DNA of 64,000 bases, taken from contig VXBA01000466.1 of assembly GCA_013399895.1 (NCBI GenBank), forward strand, positions 62,001 to 126,000. The letters are read 5' to 3'. Below, piece by piece: positions 1-13,623 of the stretch. The notes under the pieces were generated by a model, which searched no databases, was not told the origin of the DNA, and saw only the letters and a list, made by a program, of their open reading frames with translations. The DNA comes from Serilophus lunatus. Its lineage: Eukaryota; Chordata; Aves; Passeriformes; Eurylaimidae. Made by a program: the position numbers and the translations under genes. How positions within the stretch are numbered: position 1 is the stretch's first letter; each line of letters opens with the position of its first letter.

Positions 1-3000
1 AAAAGTAGAACACCAGCCAATATCACCTTGGAGGATTCTGTTTGGTAGACTTGTCTACTTAGTAACAAAATTCAAGGTATTTTTCTTTCTCCTTGCTGAC
101 ATACTTAGTAAATGTTTACATTAACAAATGATTAAAGTTCTCACGTATTTACATAAATGCTACACATTAGTATATATTCACAGTATGAAAATCTCAAAAC
201 ATACGAAGCCACAACAGGAACATGATTTAAAGGATCACAGATGTGGCATAGGTACTTACAACAAATTCCTGATCCTGCAAACTAATGTAAAGAAGTTTAG
301 ACTATACTTGTAAACCGCAAGAGAGAAAAATTAGTTGCACCTTGGACCCCCTTAACTCTTCTAGAAATTACTTTTTCAAAAGTATGAAACATCTTTTGAA
401 CTGTGGTTAGATTAATTTATATTTTCATACTAAGCTGTACCTGGCATTTAAATGAACTTTGAGGCAAAAAAGCTAAATAAATACCTTATCGAGCTCAATG
501 CAGAAGAGTTCAAGAAACAGTTTGGTTCTATTTCAATGAAAATGTGTTAATAAATTTTAAACATTTTACGTTTTATACATTTTTTTCCCTCAAAGCGCAT
601 TTATATTTTTGTCTTATTTTATGTAATTTACAAAATAGAATAAGACCTGAACCACAGTAAAAGAATAACGGATGTTAGGAATAAGAACTTTTCTTAATTA
701 CTTTTACATTACAATAACAAAACACTGTGGCTTTGAACCTAATTAAAAAAAACCCAAAAAAACAGAAATTCCCTCTTGCCTCCAACAACAAGACATATGC
801 ATACACTTCTACTACCACCTTTCACATTCATTTTTAGGCTTACTTCAGAGATTTTACCAAAAACTCTATATTGAAACTAAGAGTTCTGTTCCAGATACCT
901 ATCCAGTCTTTAGTAACATCAAGGCAAGTTTTATGTAATGATCCTCTATCATCTGCTTTCTATTTAGATGTGAAGTCTGATAAAAGAATCTAATAGCCAT
1001 ATGACTAATGGTGGTTTTCCATTTTATCTTGTATGATTGAGAAAATGGATGCTGCAAATGGATTTATTCAAAGTTATACTTCTCCGAAGTCATGCATCTG
1101 AAAGGTGAAACTGATGAAACCATTTAGAACATGGACTTACAGAATTTGCTTATTTATCTAAACCCCTTGCATAAAATTCTCAAAAACAGAACTGCCTCTA
1201 CTGCAGAAAATGCTTTGCCATCAAGGCATTTACAAAGGAAGCTTACTACCTGTGACTGTTGTAGGGTTTAATAGTTCCACAATTTTTATCAGTTTATTTT
1301 GCTCACTTGTGCTACTATATTGATAAGCAATGTATTTTGGTATGAGCAGTTTTTCAAGAGTAGGAATAAGCTTGCAACCATACTGAAAGTTTCATTTAAA
1401 TTATTCCTTCTTATTATGGTATTAATTTAAAAAAATAAAAACGTTTGAGAGTTCCCAATAAAAAACATGCAGCAGATAGAGCCAACCAATCATTAAATAC
1501 CATAGAACGCATAAAAGGTTTCTCTCTTCTATAAAACAAACTCTTGTCCTTGCTTATAAAAGAGGTCATTCTACCCCTATAGGAACCTCTGTTCCTAACA
1601 GCTTACTGCTAGAGCACAAACTAGCAGCCCTGTCTCGCTCGTTTTGTAACTATAGTGCATTAGTAAAGGGGAGAGGAAGGAGGGGAAAGAAAGGGAACAG
1701 TATAATAGGTCACTTGCTGCGGCAAACAGCACGATAGCTAGACTTATTATGAGTCCAGTTTCATTCTGCTAAAACAAGAGAGACTCAAAAGGGCATGAAG
1801 ACAGTCAGGCCACAGAAGTTTGCTCGGTGCCAACACTGCAGCGTTATGCATCTTGCTTTCAAGAAGGATTAATGATACCATACATCGTGATGATAAATAG
1901 GGGTTTACAGCCAGTTTGTAGAAAAAGGGGAGGAAAGGATTTTTTAAAAAATGGAGGTAAAAGAAACATAGTTGAATTTCATGAGTTGGTCCTATTTTTC
2001 AGGCTGAGGAAGTTATTCTTTAAGAGAGAAGTCTGTGCTTTTTCTGTTGGTCACCTGCCTACAACCCTCCCATTTCCAGGCATGTGTTATTTACACAATG
2101 GCCTGCTCTGAAGGTTAGCTCTTGAACAAATGAAAAAGACAGTACTTATTTTATATTTCCACTCAATCATTATGCTTGCCAGCTGAAAGGAGGTAAAACT
2201 AAAATTTGTCATTACATATACAGACATCAAGAATTCAGTTGGTTTTCTGACACTGCGGACATCTACCGCCTGAGTTAATAAGAACAAAACAATAATAAAA
2301 ATAAAATAAGAATGAAAGTCTTACGTGTGTTGATGATCAGGGACATAATTGCCTTGTGCTAATTAGTTACTTGCTGAACCAAGAACATTATTCAAGGAGC
2401 AAGTTCAATGATAGGCAACGGGAGGTGCATCAGGAAAATAAAGCATAAAGGTCTCAGTGACCACAAGGAAGGGATTTGCAAAAAGAGACTTAAACACAAA
2501 GAAAAGCTACTTCAGAAAACACAGGCATGAGTTTAGAATTCTTCTGCAGCCTTGTACAGAGCATATAGACATGCAGGTCCCTGAAGCGTGGAATTATTGT
2601 TCTCTGCTCTATGCCTCACAAATACACTTCGCGAACTATTGACATGCTCATGTTGTTCTGATACTACAATCAGACAGAGAATATTTGACCCTCCACCAGA
2701 AGGGTCATTCCAGCACCCTGCAGAAACACTTTATAGCTATGGAAAAGAGAAAGACCAAAATTTCTATAAGCTACTGTCAAAACACAAACGAAAAACCTGC
2801 AATGAGCTCTGCATTCAAAATGAGGCATACAAGAAATCTTGTTTATGACTTTGGAATTCATCGGGAAAAAGAGAGTAACGTGCCACTCATTATAACATAC
2901 GCTTGCTGTTTTAAACCCAAAACATAGGCTATCATTCTGCTGTAGATGAAGTATCAGATGCAAAAGGTCACACACTGCACAAATTCAAGGAAATGGTCAT

Positions 3001-3140
3001 GAGCTCTAGGCATATTACAGGATGCAGTGCTAATTAATGGAGGCTTTTTACTGAGTATCCATCTCTGTAGTGCTAATGAGTTTGGATTAATTTAAACAAC
3101 ATGTTTTCATGGAAACTGATTAATTCTTAAGAAGTATAGT
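3001..3140. promoter_or_regulatory. Candidate conserved non-coding element (homeodomain-type motifs)
   Basis: A short stretch with TAATTAAT at 3031-3038, further GGATTAATTT and GATTAATTC motifs nearby, and the string AGTGCTAAT occurring twice about 45 bases apart. Clusters of such AT-cored motifs are common in vertebrate developmental enhancers. The call rests on motif density only; TAATTA is frequent by chance in AT-rich DNA. Confidence 0.15.
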
Positions 3141-6100
3141 GGCATACCAAGTTTCAATCATTAAAAATGTAGCCAAGCTAAATAACTCTCTGAATCTGAG
3201 TGTATTATCATATAAACTTCAACAGAGAATTACTTACAAATTCTAGAACAGCAGCTTGAACATAAGCTACCAAGGTGTGTTAAAGGTATCTGACATGGAA
3301 AGTCACCCTCCATAGAGCATTCTTCTGCCCAAATTTCTTGCATTTTCGAGAGTTGAATCCTATAGTGCTACTTCATTCAATGCTTTTGACTCTTTTTAAA
3401 ATAGGTGCACAGCAAGAACAGAAATAAATCACATTTTGGGTATTTACAGATGACACTTTAAAAATTATCTGAAAATTAGTTGGAAGTAATTTGGACTACA
3501 GTAAAATGTTGGCATTTTAAAATACAATGAAAAAAAAAGAAGACAGATTCTGTCTCCCTTTGTCAGAAAAGCTAACAAGGATGAATAAATAACCTCTGTT
3601 CTGCTACATCTGCCAGGATTAGGGGAGATGTCTTTTAGAAATTTTCATGTTCAAATCACAAACCTACCCTCCCTCAACCCTCCCTAAAATTCAGAAAAAA
3701 GTACTATCATAAGGGATAAATACAGAAGTGTCAAATCCTTTGTTGCACAATATGTTATGATCCAAGATATAATAATATAAACATCAAATGGCCATACAGA
3801 ATATTAAAATACTTCAATAAAAAAAGGCTTGTTTTGCCTTGCTTTTCAACAATTATTCTATAGATCACCATCATTTTGCATGGAAGTACTGAAGGATCTG
3901 TCAAACTGATGTATCATAGAAGAAAAGAAAGCAGGGAAAAAAGTCAACATTTGCAAGAGCAAGATGGAGAGCGAAACACAGAATGCACTTAGGGGATTCC
4001 AATTCCATCAGCCAGCACTACAGAGGGGTAAATACCATTTCCAACCATGATGATCCTTATCTAAAGTTACCTCCTCAGCTCAGGTAGAAAATATCATCCC
4101 TTCTTACTGCCCGCAGATACAAGTGCGTCAACTTGTTGCTGTGCCTGATTTACAAGTTAAAACAGTTCTGTCAACAAGTCACTAAGTAACAAAACTTAGG
4201 TTGTGTACCTTTTGTGATAGATCACCAAAATATATCATCAGCAGAATGCAATTAAAATCTGATGGAAATGTCCACGGGGAGGTCAAAGTGAAATCATTCA
4301 AAGGTTTTGAAGGATATTAATGCATTTTTTCTCATACAGATTAATGCATATAAAGGTCTCATCCTAAACAGCTTATTATATGTCAACATAGGAATATGAA
4401 TTAAATCTAAATTAAGAGCAAAGAGTTTCTATATGTGAATCTTTAAAGAAAGAATACACAGAGTGAAATTACTGAACCTTTTAAAGAGCAGAATTCAAAC
4501 AACAGCCCAGTCACTCAGAAAAAGTTTATTATTCCATCTACTAAAAAAACCCCACTAAATAGATTACACAAGGAAAAAAATCAACAAAACAAAAACTTTA
4601 AAAAATGAAATAATCTAAGACTATTCCTGTTCATTAAACAGTTTTTCTTTAAACACTTTGTAGAAATCTACAAATGTTATACAGGTTTATTGTTGTCTTC
4701 AATTAAAATTTTCTGAAATGTATTCCTTATACCTATTACCAACACCTTTACAGCCTAGATTTAGCTCTGAAAGACACAACCCAGCAATTCAACTTCAGGG
4801 AGAAAATTATAAAGGTATTGAACTTCACAAATCTTACAACAGCTGCTCAGCTCCATTAACTGTTAGAAATCCATTGTTAGGGAAGTCTTGATTGAGAAAA
4901 CAACACACTTGCCTTGAAGACTTCTTTAACAAGTTATCCTATCCCTAACACTAGGAGATCACATTTCCCTTCAAACTAGTTAACAACATTTCTACTACTG
5001 CTTAATGGCTGAGGAAGTGTGCTGCTGTTACTTGTTTTTTTGTTTCTCAAGATGGCTTTTCCATCAGGAGTACCTTCTATCATTTCACGGAGAGTTCAGC
5101 TTAGGAGTTCACCCAACCCTCAGTGGGCCTGTTGAAGCCCCAGTTTATAGGGGACTACAGAGAGAACGTATATGTGATTTTAGAAAGGAGACTAACACTG
5201 AGGGAATGCCAGGTTCCAAAGCCTGACTGTGGTGCATGCACATGTGCCATATGGACATGTCACTGGGAGAGGAACACAAAAAACATCCCAGGAGTTACTG
5301 CAACTGGTGAAATTTGTCTGGTGTGGTACTCTTGCCAACGACCACTGTTATCAGCAGTTTCAAGTGGAATGGAAAAATTACTTTGGAGAAAAATTCTTTC
5401 AGGCAGCATAAGTTCTGTCAGTCAGCATAGAAATGCTTAAGAAGCTGTATTAAAATGTAAAACATTCAGCCTTTCAACGCTTAAAATAATATTAGCACAG
5501 CGTATCAATGACTAATCCACTTAACAGCAGGACTGCAATCAAGCCATAGAAATCTATGACTGATATGTGGCTTCAGAATTCTACAAATACATCATTTTTA
5601 GAGGAACCTCAAGAATCATTTTCTTTCAGAGCCATTTGAGGCCTGAAGATGAATTCCAACCCAAACCTTCTAGAGCCATCACAAATCAAACACAAATGCT
5701 ATTCAAAAATGTTTCTCATTTTTCTGAAAGAAATATGATCCAATAGACAAGGGACTACTTTTTTGCATATGTTTGTATTTTCTGATAATGATAGATGGGA
5801 TACTTTGTAGAGCAGTTTTACTAAAAATGTCAGTGCATATGACTAAGTTGGATAAAGAAATAAAATACAAATGAAGCACTACAAAGTCATCAAATACCCA
5901 GCCCAAAGTATGACTAAAAAAATAAAAATGTATACTATAATATACTCTGCCCTGCCACAGAAGAAACATGCTGTGTGTACATAAGTGATTTGTCACTTCT
6001 ACATAAGAAACAAGCTTTAGCAATGCTAGAAACAAGGAGAAACCTAAAGAAAGGTCTGTTCATAGTCTGTTTTAGAAATGGGAGAAATGTCATCTCTTAC

Positions 6101-9100
6101 ATAGTACGTCTCAACTGTCAATAATTCCATGTTAACAACATAAGCTTTAGCCCTGGATCATGTTCTTTAATTTTCAAATAATCTAATAAAGTGTTTATAG
6201 CAACTCATAAGTTGTAGCTTAACCCATCTTTTTCTCCCTATGCAACAATGATTAAAATTTGGCTGCAACTTTAAGCATGTTAAGTACCTTTATTTTTTTT
6301 TTCTATGAATGGGAACAGTTGGTTAACAGAGGTGGGAATAAAGTGTCTTTTTGAATTTACTATATTTTCAGAAAGATTCTTTTCTAGTATTTCCTCTCTC
6401 CTATCTCCACTCTCTAGCAAAATACAAAAAGTAATTGCCTATTTCAACATTTTGCCTCAAAGAAAAATTAATGGGATGCCTTAAATTCAAAATACACATC
6501 ACAGAAGGCAGTAAAACATGTAAGCATAAAACCAAAAGTGATGCACAGGATGAAAACACTTCCTTCATATCGACAGAGCAGCTCTAGACATACATGCAGC
6601 TCAGATACTGTTTGAGGGTCAGCCATGGGAAAGAACCCTTTCAAGAATGAGTGCAAACACATGAACACAGCTCAGAGAAACGAGCAAAATTGACTGTGTT
6701 AAATAACACCACAGAGTATTAACTACAGATTGGCACAGAAAAATAAACTGAAACCTCTTAGAAGAAAATTTTCAAAAGAAATACATTCCTTTCCTCCAGC
6801 TGAACAAAAACATCCAGTCACAGGATTACAATGAAGTTTTCTCTCATTTGTCTAGGATTAGAGTTACTATTCCAACAAGTGTTTTGATGCCACCCTTACT
6901 TATGAAATATTAGTTTAAATCAATCAGATTGGTTTGTAGGAATATAGAAGAATGACAATGTTGAGCTATTTTTTAAAACCACTTCTGTTTTGCCTTTACC
7001 AAGAATTGAGTTACTAGATTCCAATACTGTTAACTGAATATCTCTCCTACTCAAGTCTCCAATGTGAACTCCGACTCCTTAAGCTTGTATTTAAGAAATA
7101 CAGGCTTACTCAGGATAACTAAGAAAACAAAGCTTCCATGACCATGGCTGTGCATGTATCACTCTATCGCAATAACTTCTGAATCCATTGACCAATTTCT
7201 GTCAAATTTAACAGAAAACTAGAATTCTCAACAGAAGGTGCCCACACCTGCAGGAGAAGCATTCTGCCCAACAAGTGTCCCACTTCAAGAGAAGACAGAC
7301 AGGACTCTGCCACTACTCTTATTATTATTACTGCACTTATTTGGGTGCACCCATAAGGCTGGGATATCCCAGGCTCCATAACGAAAAAACGGGGGTTCAT
7401 ACTGGTAGAGAAGTCTATCAGCATCACAGGGCACCAGACTTGAAGAAAGCAGGCTCTATCACATCACAAAGAAGCTGATTTTCAAATAAATACCATAAGC
7501 ATCACATAAATAAAAGTTCAGATTCACAAGAATTTGCAACTTGCAATTACAGTTACTTGTCCAAGTACTTTAGTTTACTTCTACTTAAACCTAAAGAATA
7601 GTATGCGACAATAATCAATAGTATAGGATAGTGAAATGATCTGCTGTCTTCAGGTTGTTAATATTCTTTACCACTAAAGCTCCAAGCAATTCATCATACC
7701 ATATGCTTGAATGCAAACCACTGCAGCAATAGTTTTTGCATATTCTCTCTGTGTATGATTCTATGCCTGACAGAACAAATATTGAGACTATCTGACAGTC
7801 TCTATTTTATTTTGCAGCTCTTTCCAACACATTTAACCACAATGCACATCTCCTCTTTTTCCTCCCCTTCAACCTGCCCTGTCGATGACCTTAAATGCAA
7901 TTTAAATGAACCACTCTCTGCTAGTAATGAGTAATAATTCAGCCTCAATGATGGTTTGTTAAAGCTTCTCTCATAAAAGAATAAGAAAGCATACATATCT
8001 TTTCAATCACTTTGAATCATATGAAGACTTTTTGGTTTGAAAATGCCATTCACTAGTGATGTTAGGGAGGCTGGACACAAGTCAAAATTCAAAGTAAAAT
8101 ACTTTATTTGTTCCAGGCCTTAATTATAAATTTAACATAAGGAAATCATAGCATGAGCATTTCTGTGCCACAGCTTCAGAATGACTAGGTTTTGCTGCTC
8201 TCCCAGACTGAGAGGAAGGATTTAATAATTCTTCCCACTGCACATTAGTGCCTCTTCTCCCTCTACGACAGAGCATACAAAATACACAAAATTAACAGCA
8301 CAAATTGCACAAAAGAAATTCTCTTGTAAATAACTCCAATAAAGACATTTAATACCAAAGTTTTCTCAAGTAATCTGAAATGAATCAGAAAGATCTACAA
8401 AGAATTCAGTCTCCCAGCTCTCACTGCTATCCTTGAGCACTGATCTTTACAAAGGTATTTAAACACCTCTGAGCCCATTTTTGGGATGTATGAACAAGGA
8501 ACCTTGCTAGTACATTTTGTATGCAGTCTGTAATTCTTCAACTACACAAGAGAGCTTCTAAATCTTTTTTTTAATCCAATCACTGAAACTGAATGAAACA
8601 GGAAGACTGAAATTCTGAGTAAGAAGGAAAAATGTGTAAAAAATGGACTCCACTTTAGCCCAGATAAACAATTTACCATGTGAGGATCAAAATGCAAAAG
8701 TGTTACTGATTTAGAGAAGGATAATTCATAAGAAAATGTCTGCCTCATTAAAAAAAGGATCATAAAATAAAAAGCTCTGTGCTGTGAGACAAACTGCATT
8801 GTGTCTTGCAGAAGTGTCAAGGCTTGGCAAACATCCAGTTGCTGAAACATTGCCAGGCACATCAGATATATATTAATGCTAGATAATCGGTAAGAAAAGC
8901 ATTCTTTCATAAACATTTTTTTCTTTGTAAAACCATCAATCAACTTCCTAGCTGAGCACCATGTGGCTCAGCTTAAGAGATCCTCAGGAAGGCTTCAGTG
9001 TCTATAAACCACTGACTTACTTCATAGACACGGTGCCTTTCAGTGCCCATTGTCCTAAGTATTTGCTAAAGTTATTTGGCTGGCTGTCAGCAGCTAATTC

Positions 9101-10279
9101 TGATTTGTAACTTGGGAAACGAGCAGCAGGAGGTCCTCAGACCTGACTAGTGACATCCTCTGCACCAATTAGCCAAGGTGCAGACTGCCAGTAAAAAATT
9201 TTTTACAGTTCCAATCATTTAATAGGAAGAACAGGAAGACACAGGACCACCTAAACATCTGTCAGAAAAAGATCTGCCACAAGCATCTTGTTATTTAGCC
9301 CACCTTGAACTGCAAAGAGAAACAAAATAATACACGACTTTGTTCAAAAGTTCTATTTCCTAGTAAATACATACTCTAACAAAGACAAGTGCATTGGCAA
9401 TTCAAGACACCAGCATTGTAAAAACAAAACAAAACCTCAAATTTCCAAAGAAGCCTTACTACAGAAGAGTAAATTTACAAGACTTACAAGGATTGAACTT
9501 ATCTGTATAAAAAAACACATTGAAAGAACAGTTGAAACCATTTCTACACTTAAATAAATTCTACTGACATTCTGTGGAGTTCATCTCAAATTATCAATAC
9601 CTGCCTCTCTATTCCAAAGGAAAAAGGCAACTTACTTAATCATCTGACTTTCAGGGCCACTCACTAGTTTCTGATCCAAAGCATTCTAATATTGTTACTT
9701 CAAATGAATGTTCCAATTTCATAACGTAAATTAAAACACTTATTTGCATGCAAACTCACAAAAGTCAGGAAGAGGAAATTAGCATTGTTTAAGTCAGTGG
9801 GAGAAAATATAAAAAATTTCACTATAGATGTAACTACTGGATTAATGTTTTGCAGTCAGATTTATGAAATATGAGGGACTGGATGACTCCATGTGATAGC
9901 AATAATGCATTTCATCACAGATTCAGGAGTATCTTGAATAGAATCCAATTCAGAGGTGGCCTAAAACCTAAAAGGTATTTGATAGCTTATATATCATCAA
10001 TTTGCTTCCTGTATGAAGTTCTAAAGAAAGTGCCAATTTAAAGAAATAATGCAAACTAATGTATACATCCTGCATTACTGTTTTTGCTTGGACATGTCTA
10101 AATGCTTCCAGCAGCTATCCCAGGCACTTATGTATAGGAAAAGAACTCAGTAGAATCCTGTTAGAGAACTTTGAAAAATATAATGGTGACCTGGAGTTAA
10201 AGTACTGGGGAAAACAAAAAAAAAGGCAGCTTATTTCAAGATAGATTGTATATGCTTATGCTGCAGTTATGTTTGTAGC

Positions 10280-10440
10280 CTGGTCATATTTAATTTCTTT
10301 TAAAATGTCTCTTTTAAAAGAGTCGCATCGCACTCTGTGATATTAACCTTATTTGCTGATGCCTGAATGATCTCATTAAAGAAAGAATATTCATCTTATG
10401 CTACAAAGAGCACTTAATTAGCTCTTTTAAACTGAAAACA
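10280..10440. promoter_or_regulatory. Candidate conserved non-coding element with a perfect 14-bp palindrome
   Basis: CTCTTTTAAAAGAG at 10309-10322 is a perfect palindrome, and GCTCTTTTAA recurs from about 10421, just after a TTAATTAG homeodomain-type site at 10414-10421. The texture resembles vertebrate enhancer cores, but there is no independent evidence. Confidence 0.18.
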
Positions 10441-11244
10441 CTTCATGGCTATGTCACACAATGGAGATGTGCTTTTTATTTCAAATAATTAATGTATTTT
10501 AGGAATGAAAAAAATTGCTTTTCGGAAAGAATGCCCTTCATCTCATTTCAGTTTCTGTAACTAAAAAGTCAGTAGATTAAGTTTTCTTCTTACCATAATT
10601 AGTTCTAACATGGTAGGAATGCATATGAGTCTGATCAGTGCCAGGTACCCTATAAACATCAACCCAATGCATCTTTTCTAGAAATCACACTCTTATGCCA
10701 TCAGTTTTGATACTGGAAATGAAAAGCATATAGATGAGAGCTTTCGGAAGACACATTTGCCTGGAGCATTTAGTTCATGAGATATTTTTCCTTTCACCTC
10801 TCCCTTCTACGCCACCTTCATATGATATATACGAAATTATGACATCAGTTTCTATACTGCTGCAGCCTAAAGGCAGGTCTGGATAGACACCTCTTCATCA
10901 GATACCAGCACTGTTTTGCAGACAAAGCCTGACAGTCAAGTCTACATGTCTTGCCAAGTCTGTTCTGCTTCTTCCAAGCCTTTGTTTTGCTTCTAAGGGC
11001 CTCATTCTACAAAAAACTTGAAAGGATCTGTATTGGATCTACAGTGGTCTCACCCTCCCACGTGCTGCATGTTCATGTCCCCTATCTTACCTTTGCACAA
11101 AACCAAAAAGCAAATAGGGGAGAGTAAAGCACTTTTTTCCCCCTTGTTTTTTGAGGGTTTTTCCCCCCTCTTTATTAATTGGTCATTTTCCATTGCAAAA
11201 CAGCTTTCTTACGTGGCCTCCTGTCTGGCTACTCAGTAAGAAAT

Positions 11245-11678
11245 TGTACTGGGTCTGTCTGAGATGGAGCTCATTTCCCCATAGCAGACCTACAGTGCTG
11301 TGAAGGGTGTTGATAACACACCAGTGTTTTGACTACTGCTGAGCACAGTATCAAAAATGTAATATTCCATTCCCAGCTGAGGGTAAGATTCTGGGAGGGA
11401 ATACAAGTAGGCCAGCTGACCCAAACTGACCTCTACATGTCCTAAAGCCCTGCTTCCTAGGATACGGCTGTACATCTCTGCTGATGGGATGTAGAGATTA
11501 GATTTCTACTTTGCTTTTGCATGTGCAAGCTTTGCTTTTCCTTCTAGTAAACTGCCTTATGCTAACCCCAGAAGTTGTTTAGCTTCTTATGGTCTTCCCC
11601 CTGCCCGGCTGAGAGGGGGCAGCTGCGACAGAGCGGCTGTGCAGGCACTTGGCATCCAGCCGAGGCCAACCCGTTACA
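11245..11678 (+). mobile_element. Solo LTR, avian ERVL-like, degenerate
   Basis: The 434-bp block starts TGTACTGGGTCTG and ends AACCCGTTACA, so its ends form the expected imperfect TG...CA inverted repeat. Internal landmarks match the familiar bird LTR family: GAGATGGAGCTCATTT and CCATAGCAG near the start, GTGTTGATAACACACCAGTG, CTGCTGAGCA, GGCCAGCTGACC, GCTTTGCTTTTGCATG, and a terminal GAGAGGGGGCAGCTGCGAC...GGCATCCAGCC. The poly-A signal position (about 11545) reads TAGTAAACTG, a decayed form of the usual ATTAAACTG. The flanking pentamers GAAAT and GCAAC match at only 3 of 5 positions, so the duplication has eroded. No internal retroviral genes adjoin it, which makes it a solo LTR left by recombination. 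It is antisense to CDKAL1. Confidence 0.85.
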
Positions 11679-12889
11679 GCAACATAATCAGAAAAAGTAG
11701 TTGGAAGGAAGAGCGTGTGACAGTGGACAGCCCTGAGACTGAGAAATGTAAATTGCTGCAGATAAGCATCCTTAGAAAGAATGGAAAGATGTATTCAGGG
11801 AATAAAAACATGATGAAAACAAAACGAAAAAGAATGGCACGGCATCTTAGATAGCTACAACTTTTCTCCAGCCACCTATTTCTCCTCTCTTCCATTCTGC
11901 AGTGGAAAGGATAAATAATTCATTGACTAACAATTACTAATCTAACCTGTCTGCATCCTCATAAAGCTACTTTTAATGTGGACTAGTCCTCAGATGTTCA
12001 CAAAGTAGCCACATAGTGCACAGAGAGGACAGTATAGGAGCCAGAACAAACAACCAGGAGTAGGAGGAGACTGAAGCTGCCTCGTGGAGTTCACTTGTAG
12101 CTCTTGTGATCTTAGAAATTAAAACTTCACATTTTGCCTGTTTGTTTTAGGGCTTCTTGCTCCTTAAATTGACTTCACATTTTCCAAGATCAGCTCAGTA
12201 GTTGTTTAACAGTGGAAGAAGCTACTGTGTTCCACTTCGAGGCTCCAAAATTTCTGTTGTCACAAATGCTGCAAAGTGTTTTTCCATTATACATACAAAG
12301 TTCATAAAGAGGATCTAGAAAAAGTTCAGTAGTAACTACAATTTTAAGTTTAAGCTTAATACGGTGCAAATCAAATCAGACCTGCACTATACCAAAGAAC
12401 ATGAATGATATTTAACTTCTCCATTCCTGATACAAGAGTGCAAGCCCTACCGAGCTTCACTGTGGCTTAATAATTGATATGCAATAAGAACCTTTTGCAT
12501 AAAGGATGCATCTATTAAGCATTTAAACTAAGTATTTAAAATTAAGTATTAAAAATACTATGAAGAATTTGGAACGTAAGAGATTAAATACCTTTTAGCT
12601 CCAAATTGCATGTTATGTGTAGGTGAGTATACATTTTATTTTGGCGCCATTGTATCTACATTCTCAACAAACTCCCCTACCACATTAAGGAAAATTGTAT
12701 TTATGTCAATGTTAATCCTTATGCCTATGTGAATTCACACAGTTATTATACTTTCTCCATAATTCAGTCAGCATGTAGACAAAAGAGTGCATAGGGATTT
12801 CCAATCACTTCTCAAATGTCCTTCACAAGTAACTTGCAGAGAAAGCAGTATCTCATGGGATAGAGGGACTGACACTTCCTGTAGATTGC
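11679..12889. other. Unique intronic spacer between two LTRs, no gene found
   Basis: About 1.2 kb of AT-rich sequence without coding potential or recognisable repeats. The two flanking LTRs share orientation but differ in body and length, so this is not the interior of one provirus. Confidence 0.55.
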
Positions 12890-12894
12890 CTTCC
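12890..12894. repeat. Target-site duplication, left copy (CTTCC)
   Basis: CTTCC directly precedes the LTR-like element at 12895 and recurs directly after it at 14077-14081. Five bases is the usual duplication length for ERVL-type insertions. A 5-bp match alone is weak, but it coincides with the matching terminal inverted repeats. Confidence 0.6.
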
Positions 12895-13043
12895 TATACT
12901 GGTTTGGGGGGGCTGGGATCACGGCAGGTGGTCAAAAAGAGCTTTGGAGGGGTAAGACTGCAAGAAAATCCACTTACCTGTTTAGTAAAATTCTGTTTCC
13001 CTTAAAACTGCGGGGAGGGGGCCCTTGCTCCAGTTGCTCTCCC

Positions 13044-13069
13044 GGGACTTGGGGAGGGGGAGAGGGGGG
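13044..13069 (+). other. G-quadruplex-type motif
   Basis: Four runs of three or more G (GGG, GGGG, GGGGG, GGGGGG) separated by loops of 1-4 bases on the plus strand. More G runs follow at about 13090-13125. Such sequence is a known cause of polymerase stalling and fits the position of the gap 200 bases further on. Confidence 0.7.
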
Positions 13070-13271
13070 CTGCTCTCCCTGTGCCCCGCTGGGTCCTGGG
13101 CTGAGCGGGGGCCAGGACAGAGCGGGGCCTGCGCCAGTCCCGGTGCCCTCGAGGCCCAGGGTGGCAGCGGCTCCTTGTCCTCCGGGCTCCCGGCAGCGTG
13201 GGGCCAGAGCGGGGCGGCGGTTTCTTGTTTCCCCCTCGGGGCCGGCGGGGACGGGGTGGCGGTGGCTCCTT

Positions 13272-13623
13272 NNNNNNNNNNNNNNNNNNNNNNNNNNNNN
13301 NNNNNNNNNNNNNNNNNNNNNNNNNNNNNNNNNNNNNNNNNNNNNNNNNNNNNNNNNNNNNNNNNNNNNNNNNNNNNNNNNNNNNNNNNNNNNNNNNNNN
13401 NNNNNNNNNNNNNNNNNNNNNNNNNNNNNNNNNNNNNNNNNNNNNNNNNNNNNNNNNNNNNNNNNNNNNNNNNNNNNNNNNNNNNNNNNNNNNNNNNNNN
13501 NNNNNNNNNNNNNNNNNNNNNNNNNNNNNNNNNNNNNNNNNNNNNNNNNNNNNNNNNNNNNNNNNNNNNNNNNNNNNNNNNNNNNNNNNNNNNNNNNNNN
13601 NNNNNNNNNNNNNNNNNNNNNNN
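13272..13623. other. Assembly gap (352 N)
   Basis: A continuous N run inside the GC-rich part of the LTR-like element. The true length is unknown, and any open frame drawn across it is meaningless. Confidence 1.

Larger units (their letters stand above)
1..11244. other. Unique AT-rich intronic sequence, no gene found
   Basis: Open frames here are short and unrelated to any family I know; the longest is 133 codons on the minus strand at 8542-8943. No LINE or LTR is recognisable by eye. Two stretches, 3001-3140 and 10280-10440, are richer in homeodomain-like TAATTA motifs than their surroundings and are listed separately. Confidence 0.6.

Noticed and set aside
5600..5695. Possible CR1 3' tail (AATTCCAACCCAAACCTTCT)
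   Set aside because: Only one CR1-like string and no neighbouring diagnostic motifs.
7748..7775. TATGATTCTATG string resembling the CR1 terminal repeat
   Set aside because: The sequence before it lacks any CR1 3' UTR similarity; a 12-base match is expected by chance.
8542..8943. 133-codon minus-strand open frame, hydrophobic and Phe-rich
   Set aside because: Composition reflects A/T-rich DNA read as TTT/TTC codons; no family resemblance and no suitable splice sites.
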